In this document: one piece after another, positions 1-11,300 of the stretch | Position numbering within the stretch: the stretch's first letter is position 1 | How the letters are laid out: the number at the start of each line of letters is the position of its first letter | Origin: Omphiscola glabra | Lineage: Eukaryota > Mollusca > Gastropoda > Lymnaeidae | Assembly (NCBI GenBank): GCA_964017045.1 | Contig: OZ024799.1 | Span: 34,601,736 to 34,665,735, forward strand | Reading direction: 5' to 3' | DNA: 64,000 nt | Notes under the pieces: model-generated | What the model saw: only the letters and a program-made list of their open reading frames with translations | Told to the model about the DNA's origin: nothing | Databases searched by the model: none | Program-made: the position numbers and the translations under genes

Positions 1-273
1 AGAGCAATAACAACGTTCCAGCGCTCTGCTCTAAACAACGGGATCTGGTCGATGTAGTTGACAACCTAATCATAATAGCGGCATGATGGTCCCTCGGCGG
101 TGACTCGCATTGTTTTACTCGGGTACATTTGTTGGCCTAGCTGACGTTTGCTGCCCAGAGGTCAGACGAGCGTGTGCATCGCACGCGTGTGGTAAGTTGT
201 TAATTAACAGAGAGGGTCACTTCATCTGTAGAGGTCTACTGAAAGGAGAGCTGATCAGGACATTGTCATGGGG

Positions 274-385
274 AGTGGCGTAGCTAGGGTCAGTGCCACC
301 CGGGGAGGGCCATGATTTCTGCAGCCCCCCACTCCCCTTTCCAGAAAAAAACCCTCGTCTAATGGCCGAAAATACCGCACCCCCA
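274..385. mobile_element. Fragment of GTGGCGTAGCTAG-ended DNA element
   Basis: The start AGTGGCGTAGCTAGGGT, followed by a GC-rich stretch with runs of C, resembles the termini of the element at 9456-10000 (CAGTGGCGTAGCTAGG and its inverse). No matching right end is visible here, so it is a fragment or solo end. Superfamily is uncertain. Confidence 0.4.
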
Positions 386-1360
386 TATAAAGAAAAAAGT
401 GTTGCCAGGGCCGGACCGAAACCAACACGATCCCTTCTTATCTCCCTTGTCATGGGGATCCTTTTTTTGTTCTCCTTTTCTTTCTTCGGGGAAATGCAAA
501 TGAACAACACAATTTTATATCAGCAGGTTTTTTACCCTTCAAAAAAAAAAAAAATAGAAATCTCACAGTAAATCTAAAACTAATTCATAATATTCGGTGA
601 AACATCATTCAAATATTTAAAGAAAAAAATCGCTTGATTCTGTAAGTAACAACATCCATCCAAACAAGTTATAGTTATTGCTCTATATCTTGAGGACTGA
701 AATGGACTCTCAGAGATTTCGACCTGTGGTAAGGACATTTATTTAAAGAAATAGAACTCTTTATTTTAAATTCTTTTTTTTTTTATTTTTGGTCATCCTA
801 AAAATATCTATGCTCTCAGTACTTTATGAATATCTATGCACTCAGTACCTTATAGTGACAACAAAAACAACGACAAACATGTGAACGAATAAATGACATA
901 CGTTAAAACAAATTGATTATTGTACTTTCAAATGAGGAAAAAAAACAACTGAGTGCTTTTTCTATAATTATGTCTGAGCACGGTTTTTTTTTCTAAACCA
1001 ACGTTGGAGCACCTGTTGGCTTTGACTGCAGAGTAACTAAATATATTTGATCTACTCACAATCATTGTCAAGAAAAAATTGGTTTTCTGATCATTCATTT
1101 ACCGATTCCAAAATATTTGTATCGGAAATTAAAAAAATAATTCCTTGTTCGATATTAAAGACATGACATTTTATACGATGGAATCAATTTTTATTTCACT
1201 TAAAAGTACAATTATTTTTCCAGTTACAATTATTATTCCAGTTACTTCTCTTGAAGTCATGTTTAACTTTCGACGTAATTGATGTAAATTGTATTATGTC
1301 AATTACTTGCACAAAGTCGTGCTCATTAAATCAATGTTTAAGAAAGCAGCTACGTTGGGG
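386..1360. other. AT-rich intergenic DNA, nothing recognised
   Basis: Only A/T-rich low-complexity sequence and short homopolymers are seen. There is no coding pattern, RNA gene or repeat boundary I can support. Confidence 0.6.
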
Positions 1361-1512
1361 CTGGGGTCATAACTATTAGAAGTGTATTACTTAGTCATTA
1401 CGTTCCTCCTGCTGGGGTCATAACTATTAGAAGTGTATTACTTGGTCATTACGTTCCTCCTGCTGGGGTCATAACTATTAGAAGTGTATCACTTGGTCAT
1501 TACATTATTCCT
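1361..1512. repeat. Minisatellite, 51-bp unit, 3 copies
   Basis: The motif CTGGGGTCATAACTATTAGA begins at 1361, 1412 and 1463, giving a 51-bp period with one or two substitutions between copies. Confidence 0.9.
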
Positions 1513-1639
1513 GCAAGATTCTCGTAGCTGGTATCAAGCTCAGCAAATTGATTTTAAAAATAAATAAATAAATAAATCGCGGTGGCGAAATCTATAAATA
1601 TTTGGGTTGCTTCACTTGTATTCAGGTTGTAATTTTGAA

Positions 1640-1917
1640 GCTCCATTACATCTCTATTTGCCTCCATTACATTACTTTATGCCTCCATTACATTACTTTA
1701 TGCCTCCATTACATTACTTTATGCCTCAATTACATTACTTTATGCCTCCATTACATTACTTTATGCCTCCATTACATTACTTTATGCCTCCATTACATTA
1801 CTTTATGCCTCCATTACATTACTTTATGCCTCCATTACATTACTTTATGCCTCCATTACATTAATTTATGCCTCCATTACATCCCTTTATGCCTCCATTA
1901 CATCCCTTTATGCCTTT
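1640..1917. repeat. Minisatellite, 21-bp unit, about 13 copies
   Basis: The unit is TGCCTCCATTACATTACTTT plus A. The edges are degenerate: CTCTATTTG on the left and CATCCC variants on the right. Because 21 is a multiple of 3 and the unit lacks stops in some frames, it gives spurious open frames of a 7-residue repeat. Confidence 0.95.
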
Positions 1918-2211
1918 CATGCTTCCTCTAGTGTCTGTTTACAAATCCATGTTCCCTCTATTGCTACACACACATAGACAAATCCACATATTCACTCAAA
2001 CACGTTGGACAAGCACACACATTCCTTCACACCCAAACCCACACATACACGCACGGACGCACGCACATGTACACTGGTGTTTTAAAATATATTGATTTTT
2101 TAATTTCCTTTTTAGAGTACGGCATATGTTTATGATAATATTGACCTTCATATTTATTACTATGATGCGAGGTAAATAATGCATTGAGACTACGCCAGTA
2201 CCCCAGGCAAC

Positions 2212-2912
2212 ATGTAGATAGAACCGATCAGCAACTAATGGGATGTTGTTTTGTTTTAGATAGATCCAATCAGCAATTACTGGGATGTTGTGTTGTTGTA
2301 AATAGATCAAATGAGCAACTACTGTGATAGTGTTTTGTGGTAGATAGAACCATTAGGCAACTACTTTGATAGTATTTTGTGCTATATAGAACCATTAGGC
2401 AACTACTTTGATAGTATTTTGTGCTATATAGAACCATTAGGCAACTACTTTGATAGTATTTTGTTCTAGATAGAACCATTAGGCAATACTTTGATTGTAT
2501 TTTGTGCTATATAGAACCATTAGGCAACTACTTTGATAGTGTTTTGTGGTAGATAGAACCATTAGGCAACTACTGTGATATATTTTGTGGTAGACAGAAC
2601 CAATAGGCAACTACTTTAATAGTATTTTGTGCTAGATAGAACCATTAGGCAACTACTTTAATAGTATTTTGTGCTAGATAGAACCATTAGGCAACTACTT
2701 TGATAGTGTTTTGTGCTAGATAGAACCATTAGGCAACTACTTTGATAGTATTTTGTGCTAGATAGAACCATTAGGCAACTACTTTGATAGTATTTTGTGC
2801 TAGATAGAACCATTAGGCAACTACTTTAATAGTATTTTGTGCTAGATAGAACCATTAGGCAACTACTTTAATAGTATTTTGTGCTAGATAGAACCATTAG
2901 GCAACTACTGTA
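2212..2912. repeat. Minisatellite, about 42-bp unit, about 16 copies
   Basis: The core GATAGAACCATTAGGCAACT followed by ACTTTGATAGTATTTTGTGC recurs with a period near 42 bp. The left copies, before about 2340, are divergent (GATCAGCAAC variants) and the right copies are almost identical. This fits expansion from the right side. Confidence 0.95.
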
Positions 2913-2992
2913 AAACTGTCAACTACAAATAAAGCGACACACCCCCTTTATCTACTTTCCGTGAGATACAGTTTCAAAGTATTTGTTAAGTA

Positions 2993-3055
2993 CGTGTGTG
3001 TACGTGTGTGTACGTGTGTGTGCGCATGTGTGTGAGTGTGTAAGAGCGTGTTTGA
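2993..3055. repeat. GT-rich microsatellite
   Basis: Repeated GTACGTGTGT units are followed by degenerate GT repeats. Confidence 0.8.
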
Positions 3056-3149
3056 TAGGGATGCTGGGGAAGAAAAGGGAGGGGGGAGGGGTTCGCGTCC
3101 TTCTTCGTTGTTTTTCGTTAAATATTATTTCAATGGTTTATAAAGTCAT

Positions 3150-4000
3150 CATATATGGAAATGTACCACATATGCAAACACATGACGGCATACGCAGAAT
3201 ATGGCAGGAGGCATAATATGTCAAATAATGCACTTATAATCCCAATTCTTAAGAATGGACTTAAGCTGGATTGCTTAAATTATAGAGGAAGCTCCTTACT
3301 TAAAGAAACTACGAAAATCTTCACTAAAACTGGAAAAGTATAGTGAACAGATCCTAGGGGACTATCAATATGTATTCCGACAGTATAGATCAATTTCAGA
3401 TCACATTTTTACCATCCGATGTCTCCAGTAGAAATGATACGAATACTAATTCCCCCATGCACCAACTACATGTGGACTACAAAACAACTTATGGTGGCGT
3501 AGATGGAAAATATCTGTATGGGGCTCTACTGAAACTTGGAGTCCGTAACAACTTAAACGGCTCATATATATGAGGATGGCTAACTTCAAAGTAGAACCTA
3601 AGTACAGGGAGAGTACTCGAGCGAGTTCATGATATATTGGGGCCTCAGACAAGGAGACACACTATTATGTATCCCGTTCTCATTACATTAGAAAAAAGAA
3701 ATGAAAAACATACATGTGAGCACCAATGGAACTATCACAAACTACGCCCAGAGAAGCATTACATAGAACAACAACCATCAGGAACGTTAAATAGCGAACC
3801 ATTGTAGTAAATGGCATTTGCGCTAGTGGGCAGAGACAGCAATGATATAATTAAAACACCCAAGGAACTTTGCCTCAGAGCTGGTCACGGGGTAATTGAA
3901 TCGAAGACAAAATATATGGTTATGTCACGAAACAAGCATATTGGGGACAACATCAAAATAAGCAATCAACACCTACAAATATATACAAAACCTCCACATT
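3150..4000 (+). pseudogene. Decayed non-LTR retrotransposon reverse transcriptase
   Basis: Short stretches in shifting frames match the reverse-transcriptase order of non-LTR elements. IIPILKNGLKLDCLNYRG (about 3237-3290) matches the finger-region motif. It is followed by a frame-shifted QYVFRQYRSISDHIFT stretch (about 3366-3410), then LHVDYKTTYGGVD (about 3463-3500), which is the position of the FxDFxxAYD catalytic motif with the key Asp replaced. GLRQGD is at about 3640, and KTKYMVMSR follows at about 3905. The catalytic YADD box is not intact. Frameshifts and stops separate all blocks, so the element is dead. Assignment to a clade would need a database search. Confidence 0.75.
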
Positions 4001-4077
4001 TCCAAGAATCCGTCTTCAGACAATAGAGGCAACTAAATCTGCTTTGCAAACAAATTCTTGTATGCTTTTCTGTACAA

Positions 4078-4311
4078 CAATTTGTTGACTGACCAGAATA
4101 TGTTGACTGACCACAATATGTTGACTGACCACAATATTTTGACTGACCACAATATGTTGACTGACCACAATATGTTAACTGACCACAATATGTTGACTGA
4201 CCACAATATGTTAACTGACCACAATATGTTGACTGACCAGAATATGTTGACTGACCACAATATGTTGACTGACCACAATATGTTGACTGACCACAATATA
4301 TAGACTGACCA
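4078..4311. repeat. Minisatellite, 18-bp unit, about 13 copies
   Basis: The unit is AATATGTTGACTGACCAC with scattered substitutions (GACCAG, GTTAAC, TTTTGAC). It lies directly after the dead reverse-transcriptase remnant. The unit is a multiple of three, so both strands show long meaningless open frames. Confidence 0.95.
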
Positions 4312-5500
4312 AACATCGGTGTATCGATAGGACCCGGGATTACTATCAAAATGAACATTTTTTTTTTTTATAAACAATTTTTTTATGAATACCCATGAAC
4401 TTGTCTTCCATTTTTAGAACGATTCGTCTGTCATTGTTGATTGTTTCTAGCCCCCCCCCCCTCTTGCCCCAACTCCCTTTTGTTCTCGTACATTTGATGC
4501 CACTTTATCTGCTGTCATGAAAAGACAACACTATCACAAATGCCACCGTTCGATGACTATCTTACTAATGCCAGGTACAACTTATAGCTAGCACCCGGTA
4601 CAACCAGTATCCGATACAAGTTTTCACTTTGTGTTTTTTCATTTCCTCTTTTTTCTCCCCCATGAAACCATTCTGAATAAAAGACGATACATTATGAAGA
4701 TTCAGCCGAATGGTATTCTCAAATTAGAGAATATAGACCCAAATAATTCATGAAAATATAAAATTATTGAGGTCATTTTAATCATTGTCTGATCCAATCA
4801 AAAAAATTCTCTGTGGACAGGTCGTCCCTAAGAATATCTCTTGCGGAGCACCCCCCCCCCCCCCCCACACACACACACCACCCTCCAGTAGTCCCTATCA
4901 CACTTTGCTACAGTTGTATTGCATTTTGTAAGACTTGAACTCAGAAGTGCATGGATATGATAGTAAGTATAAGACATCAGCGCGAGGGCCCCCGAAATTC
5001 GGACGGCCTTGGGGGTCGCAAGAGGACTTGATCTGGCACTGCATGATGTTAGTATTGATATGATATTAATGTTAATTTTAGTTCATCACACCCGTGGACC
5101 CTTCCACGAATTTCATGGGGAAAACAACAACAACACAACTAATTTACTTTGTTAAGAGTTGTTTTTTTAAAATAAATTTTATACAAAAATCTGCCATAAA
5201 TTTGTAGCAATTTCCGTGACGAGACACGAGCTACAAAATTACAAAGGCGTCTGTCTATTTTAAATAACATTGACGTCAGACAAAGCATCTCTTATCTCAG
5301 TTCAAGGGCTCCTAAGGCCAACTTTCTCTTGTCCACGCACTTCTAAAGGACAGTAGAAACTATACGAATGGTACTACCAGTGAAATAAACAAACCAGTCG
5401 AGAATATTTTGTAGATAATAAGTCACTTCTCTAAATTAAATGTACAAGCGAATACTAGCACGTACACACATGTGTACGAGAAGCCAGGAGTATTCGATAT
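4312..5500. other. Intergenic DNA, only low-complexity tracts
   Basis: Contains a C-tract with adjoining CA repeat (about 4850-4878) and a poly-C tract near 4451. No gene, RNA or transposon end could be supported. Confidence 0.6.
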
Positions 5501-5509
5501 ATATTTTAT

Positions 5510-5814
5510 CGAAGTGGCTATGGGTACCCGGGTACCAGAATTGAGAGGTTGTGATTTAAAAATGATTTAAAATATTATTGTAGGGTTTATAAGACCAAAT
5601 GAGGTATCAAATGAAAGCTAATTGAATGTACTAAACGTTTGTAAACTTAATTCTTCATTTAAACTAAAATAAACTACTGCAAATAACATCCGAATAGTCA
5701 AAATGGACCCAGACACGCAGCGCCGCCATTCGCACCCGGGTTACCATAAGACTCAAAATCGTTTTTTAATTCCAACCTCTCAATTCTGGTACCCGGGTAC
5801 CAATAGGTGCAGCC
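5510..5814. mobile_element. MITE with about 40-bp inverted ends and 9-bp target duplication (copy 1)
   Basis: The left end begins CGAAGTGGCTATGGGTACCC. The right end is its inverse and shares a nearly perfect 30-bp core that includes GGTACCCGGGTACCAGAATT. The flanks ATATTTTAT (5501-5509) and ATATTGTAT (5815-5823) match at 8 of 9 bases. Interior sequence GGTATCAAATGAAAG (about 5602) is shared with the copy at 12271-12468. An AT-rich 9-bp duplication suggests a Mutator-type (MULE) mobiliser; that is an inference. Confidence 0.8.
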
Positions 5815-5823
5815 ATATTGTAT

Positions 5824-7019
5824 TCCTAACAACATTTAAGATCCTCTTGATCAGGGCTTTAAAAAAAAAGTGTTTGTATAAATTGAGAGGCATGATCGAA
5901 ACTAAACGAAACAAAACTCTACATAAACCAACACTCATAAACGATGCTGCACGAACTCACACTTTTATACTTACATTCTTTGCACGTGAGTACTACCTCA
6001 CAAGCATCACAGCCTCGCTTTCTCCTCTATCCACCCTGAGTGGAACACAAAGAAGCTGCTGCACAGAATATAGTTCTCAGTTGAACACCACGGATATTTA
6101 GTTTATTTTTTTTTAAAAAGAATCCACCCCAGGTAAAGGTGGAGAAGGTAAAAATAGCTCACCTTGCGGCTCACACAAACACGCGCGGTGCGTGCGTGCT
6201 CTACAGTCGCGGGAACATGACTGTGAGATAACCTGTGCTGATATCGGCCTGCACAAATAACAGCCAGGTGGGATGTAGTGGCACAGCTAGGGGCTAACCT
6301 CGAACGTGAAGCCGATAACACTTTTACCCAGATTGTTTTAATATTGAACAGCTCCAAATTATTCGCAAGTAACCGCCCCCTCCAAACAACTCTTTAAAAA
6401 AATAATAATTATAAACCGTACATTCCACCCCTCCCACACACAAGCCTAAATCTGTCAATCCATCCAACCTTGTGATTATAATTAAGAACATAAACGTTAA
6501 CTTTAAAAAAAAAAAAATTACAACAATCATCTGTCTCAAGTACCGCAGCTGTCTATTCTGCCTATATACTAGAACGGTGAAAGAGAAAAACTAAACAAAA
6601 TAAGGGTTGTTCAGTATTCGGGCTTGGTTCGAGTAGGAAGTTGATGATTTTTTAAACCTATTATAACTAAAAAAAATAGTTCTAAATCTATCTCACTAAA
6701 CGGAAAGATACTCAAATAGTAGTAGTATATAATTCTATAGAGCCGTTATGTAACAAAATGATGCGGCTGTGGTAAGGTTAATAAATTATTTAAAAGGTTT
6801 CCTATGATATACTATAATAAATTCATATTTACTAGGCACAACAGTAAACGTTACGCAGCAAGCGTTGGGTAAAAACGTATGGCATTTTCTACTTTCCTTT
6901 TAAATAAAACTCGATCTTATTGAGTTATTTAACTATTTCTCCTAGTCCAACTTGGGGCCTAGGCCTTACTATTTCCTTATAAATATAATATCGACAAATT
7001 GATTGTGTATTGTTTTATG
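5824..7019. other. Intergenic DNA, nothing recognised
   Basis: AT-rich sequence without convincing coding frames. The open frame near 5703-6101 starts inside the MITE and has no recognisable protein features. Confidence 0.6.
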
Positions 7020-7138
7020 GGGCCGTCCATAAAGTACGTCACGCTCCGGGGGGGGGGGGGGGGAAGGGGGTCTAAGAATTTGTGGCAGATTGTGACCGGG
7101 GCGGGGGGGGGGGGGTAAAAATTCTCGTATGACGTCAC
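7020..7138. mobile_element. Short GGGGCC-ended MITE fragment
   Basis: The left end GGGGCCGTCCATAAAGTACG is related to the ends at 8720 and 10245. The right side has TATGACGTCACAC but lacks the outer TTTATGGATGGCCCC end. Two poly-G tracts fill the middle. It is truncated or internally deleted. Confidence 0.6.
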
Positions 7139-7673
7139 ACATCTCTTAAATCACAGACGAATTCTTTCTCTCAGGGCGAGTACTGAACGATATAAACATT
7201 GTTTTGTTCCCCAATCTGTACGAATTTACCAGCGTGCTCCCCCTGAAGTCACAAATCTAAGTCCCTGATATGGCTAAGATAATTCACTGAATGGCTGTTT
7301 TATTGTTCTATTTATGTGCTGAAAAGGTACAATGCAATAAAAAAAACAATTTCCATTTGTTTGGATCAATAAAATAATCTTATCTTTTTTTTTTTTCATA
7401 CATAGAAAACCTAAAATTGATAGGTGATATTAAACTTTCTGTTGTGCTGGATTTTATAGATGTATTCTGACAGATGATTTCAATATTAAACCATTAATAG
7501 TTCATTATTATTAAGTGTTTTAGATTAAATTTTAATTGTAAATTAGAGTGTGTTACGTACTTTGAGGGTGGGAAGGGGTGATTTTCAATGGAGTGTGACT
7601 GTGGGAGAGGGAGGGTTTTTATTTTCTCCAAAAATAGCGTATCGCACTTTATGTAGGGCCACGTGTCTTAGAC

Positions 7674-7856
7674 CAGTGGTTCTTAACCTTCCTAATGCTG
7701 TGACCCCTTATTATTACAGTTCCTCGTGTTGTGGTGACCCCCAGCTATATATTATTCTCGTTGCTACTTCATAAATATGTGTTTTTTCGATGGTCTTAGG
7801 CGACCCATTTGTTCGAACCCCGAAGTGGGCTGCGACCCACAGGTTGAGAACCGCTA
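7674..7856. mobile_element. SPIN-like non-autonomous hAT element
   Basis: Both ends and the interior blocks look like the SPIN hAT family. The left end is CAGTGGTTCTTAACCTTCCT, followed by AATGCTGTGACCCCTTA. The interior has TTGTGGTGACCCCC and GATGGTCTTAGGCGACCC. The right end is GACCCACAGGTTGAGAACCG followed by CTA. At 183 bp it is an internally deleted, non-coding copy. The flanking 8-mers TCTTAGAC and CCTTCTAC do not form a clean duplication. Identification is from remembered consensus features, not a search. Confidence 0.75.
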
Positions 7857-8032
7857 CCTTCTACCTTATTAGACAGTTCATTAAATCTTATATTTGTAAT
7901 TGTATTTAGTACATATAGTTTTTTTTAATTAATTAAGGCGTTTACATAAAAAAATTAAATTGGGCCTATATTTTTTTTATATTATGGTAAGCTACTGTCA
8001 ATATCTGCGGCCCGACGGAAATAGTATTTTTT

Positions 8033-8042
8033 CCATAGCAAC
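8033..8042 (+). promoter_or_regulatory. Possible RFX X-box half site upstream of CFAP54
   Basis: CCATAGCAAC contains AGCAAC, which fits the conserved right half (RRNRAC) of the X-box bound by RFX factors. It lies about 72 bp before the proposed ATG. The left half (TTTTCC) does not fit well. RFX control is expected for a motile-cilium gene, but this site alone is weak support. Confidence 0.3.
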
Positions 8043-8113
8043 GTCTTGGAAAATGGCGTCAACTGGGCAGTAAACATTGATTTTTTAAATTTTGTAATAG
8101 CAAAACATTACAG

Positions 8114-8310
8114 ATGGCATCAATTTTACAGAACGCAGCTGTTGCTGCTGTTACAAAAGGACTACCAAGCACATACTATACAAGAGATGACCGTCCTAAT
8201 CCTGTTCTACAAGCTCTTGACCAAGAACTCACTTTATTTTCCAGTCAAATTAAAAAACGAAATTTCGACACTGGACAAGGAAAACCAGTTGGTGACAGTC
8301 AAACCAAATT
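8114..8310 (+). CDS. CFAP54: CFAP54 exon 1 (start codon)
   Basis: Residues 1-66. Starts MASILQNAAVA and contains NPVLQALDQEL, the family N-terminal motif. It ends in phase 2 at donor GTAGGT. Joining TT to the A of exon 2 gives Leu and avoids the TAG that read-through would meet. A 5' untranslated exon may precede it, since ACAG sits right before the ATG. Confidence 0.85.
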
Positions 8311-11300
8311 GTAGGTCTCAAAATGAAAATGTTAATTACATAAATCTTAATAAGTCTAAAGGAAAGTCATACAACATAGTAGTAGCAGTTGAGTATAGTC
8401 CTTAGTTGTCAGTTTCTTGATAAGTTGTTGTTGACACTGAGCAAAGTGGACACAAAGTCAAGTCTTCTACTAATATTATTTTAACTTTTTAGATTTCAGT
8501 GACATAGAAGATTACTAGTTAGTAATGCTATTTTAAAAAGTTAAAGGTCAACTAGTATTAGTATACTATATATGTCGCGGAGGTTGAACAAACTACAAAC
8601 TCTTTAAATTTGAAATAAGTATAAGTAATGTAATTAGTCATTCATTTGCTTTTCTTTTATGTATTAATATATGAGAAGGCTTAACTTTATGAAACTTGTT
8701 CTAAATGATTTATGTCTAAGGGGCCATCCATAAATGACGTCACGCGTCTAGGGGGGGAGGGGGGTCAGATTTTTGTGACGAGGGGGAGGGGGGACCCTCA
8801 AGCAATGGGACGTCACATGAAAAGTAGAATATTGTAGTAAAGAAATGCACTTAATAACGCTAAATTACAGACATTTTTAACATATTCATTTATACAACAA
8901 CCATCATTTTATTTTTAAACTGCTACCACTGAGAGAATCAGTGCAGGTATGCAAAGTCCGAAAAATGGCATTAGATCAAATTACAAGAGACACCAAATAG
9001 GAGGAAACTGGGGGTGTAGTTGCAATGACATCTGTGAGAATTTATGGCTAAAGACTTACACTGGAGTCATAGAATTGGCAACCACAGGAATTGGGGTGGA
9101 AGGATAACTAATGGTTGACCTTGAACGGGGGGGGGGGGGGTTGAGAGAGGTCGTGGTATCTTAGTAAATGATCTAGGGCAGGGATTCTACATTTTTTTAC
9201 AGGGCTGCAGGCCCACTCCGTTTTAAACACACACCCCAACGTATAAGTTATATTGTAATAAAATTAAAAATAATTCAACAATTTAGTTATCTTACTTTTA
9301 TTTCATTAATTAACTTTATAGACAATGGAAAAAATTACCATTAAAGGCAATGAGCCGATAAAATTCAAAAGAAAAACATTTACTGCTGTAATCAAAATGC
9401 ACACAAACTAATTTTTAAAAAAGCAGCAACAGCTAGCAATTGCAGCAATTGCAATCAGTGGCGTAGCTAGGGTTGGTGTCACTCGGTCCCGTAAGCTTAT
9501 AGTGTCACACCCCCCCTCCCCACACACCCTTTCCACGATGTAATTCTTCTTGTTAAACTTAGTCCACAGTATAACAAATACAAGAACAAAAAAATTTAAT
9601 TGAAGGCCATGAGGTAAATGTATTTAAGAACTGTGACATGTACTTAGAATCACTCATTGTTATCAAAGAATAGTTTTATTTCTCAGAATTTAGATGAATA
9701 TAGCTTAATGTCACTTACAAAAGTTAACGAACACTCCATTCGGCGTTGAAACATGGTCAAAACGACGTGTTTCTGACTTAATAATAAGGTAACCTAATTG
9801 CTGACGCATCAACTTTTAATTAAAAACACATTTTGATTGGTTACATGGGTGGAAAATGTACGTGTCATCTGTAATCCTTTTGTGGATTTCGGTTAGACCG
9901 AGCAGTGTGTGCTTTGTAAATACGCAATTTTTCAATTTGATGTCATTCCCTGAGATGGTTTCACCCCCGTGCGGTCTGCACCCCTCTAGCTACGCCACTG
10001 AATGCACTTTTCTGGTCTACCACACCTCAGGGCTGGGGAGGTACTTTTACCACTGGATAAGAACCACTGTTCTAGTAAAGTGTTTTTGACACAGGTGCTG
10101 TAATTTTATATCCACGGGAGGTGACTCTCTTAAGGGTTTGTAAAGGACAATAGTGGACACAGGGACTTTTTATAGAGGGGGGGGTGACGATGGGGGGAGG
10201 TCAAAAATCAGCAAAGTTTGCATGACGTCATTTATGGATGGCCCCTAAGTTGTAAATTTTTTGTTGAATGAAAATACATTCTTTCAAAATTTTAATGCTA
10301 ATACTAATTTTAATTAGGCTTATAAATTAGATTCTGCGATACTGACACGCATATACCTTCTGCCCATGTTGAAAAGCGACGCAAAAACTTTTGTGGCTAT
10401 AAAACTTTTGGACATGCTTTGGTTTTTTGCATTTTACATTAAAGTTTTCTAATAATAAATTATTTTGTTATCTGTGACGCTGGGCGCAAAATTTTCCAAA
10501 CAGGATGTTATAATTTTTTCAGCATTATGAATTTTTTGACCGGCAATGCATTTACTCATATATCGGTATGTTCTTAGTTGCTTTTTTTTTAAAATGTAAA
10601 ATCGTAAGACATAGTAGTCTACCATAGATTTATTTTTTTAATAGCAATTTGTAAAAAAAATTATGCATCAAGACTAGAAGGTGTAAGATAATAAAAAGGT
10701 CAGTTGTTCCCATAGCCTCCCAAACCAAAAAAAATTGGGTTGTCAGAAAAATGGCTCTTCTTATCAATTTGATGTAAAGGTTTAAAAAGATTTTCATTGT
10801 TTATCTTTAAAACTCTGTGGACCATACACGAATCAGTTAATGAATGGGAAACAGTTTAACAATATAAATTAGAAATTAATACAACCCAATAAATAAAAGA
10901 TTTTAAAAAAGATTTTTAGTTCTTGTAGTCCCATCAATTTTGGACTTGTTTTGTCCCTTGATTGACATAAATAATTATACAATTATAATTATATGAATAA
11001 ATACCGTATTTTACAGACTATAAGGCGCTACAGACTTTAAGACGCACCTTAATTTTTAAGCAATTTAAAAAAAACATCAACATTTTATTAATTTCAAGTA
11101 TAAGACGCACCTGAATTTTGGAGGCAATTTTTCAAAGAAAAAAAGGTGCGTCTTATAGTCCGTAAAATACGGTAGTATTAAATTTGTGAGTGTTTGGATC
11201 CACATTTGAATTAGTAATAGTTTAATAATAATAATAATAATAATAATTGTTATTACCCGGTATGTCATTAGTGACATTACTCATAGTCATCTGGGATAAT

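Larger units (their letters stand above)
8720..10245. mobile_element. GGGGCC-ended DNA element with TAA duplication, carrying nested insertions
   Basis: The left end GGGGCCATCCATAAATGACG and the right end (its perfect inverse, finishing at 10245) frame 1.5 kb. TAA flanks both sides (8717-8719, 10246-10248). A 3-bp TWA-type duplication suggests PIF/Harbinger, but the superfamily is inferred. Most of the interior is a second element (9179-10069) holding a third (9456-10000). Confidence 0.75.

Noticed and set aside
1602..1931. Overlapping open frames with 7-residue repeats
   Set aside because: Artefact of the 21-bp minisatellite; open in more than one frame with no start context or flanking coding sequence.
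3966..4377. Open frames with 6-residue repeats on both strands
   Set aside because: Artefact of the 18-bp minisatellite.
5703..6101. Open frame of 132 codons
   Set aside because: Begins inside a MITE, has no recognisable domain and no splice or family support.
8046..8405. Open frame of 119 codons overlapping exon 1 in another frame
   Set aside because: The frame starting at 8114 carries the family motif and splices in phase to exon 2. The longer frame does neither.
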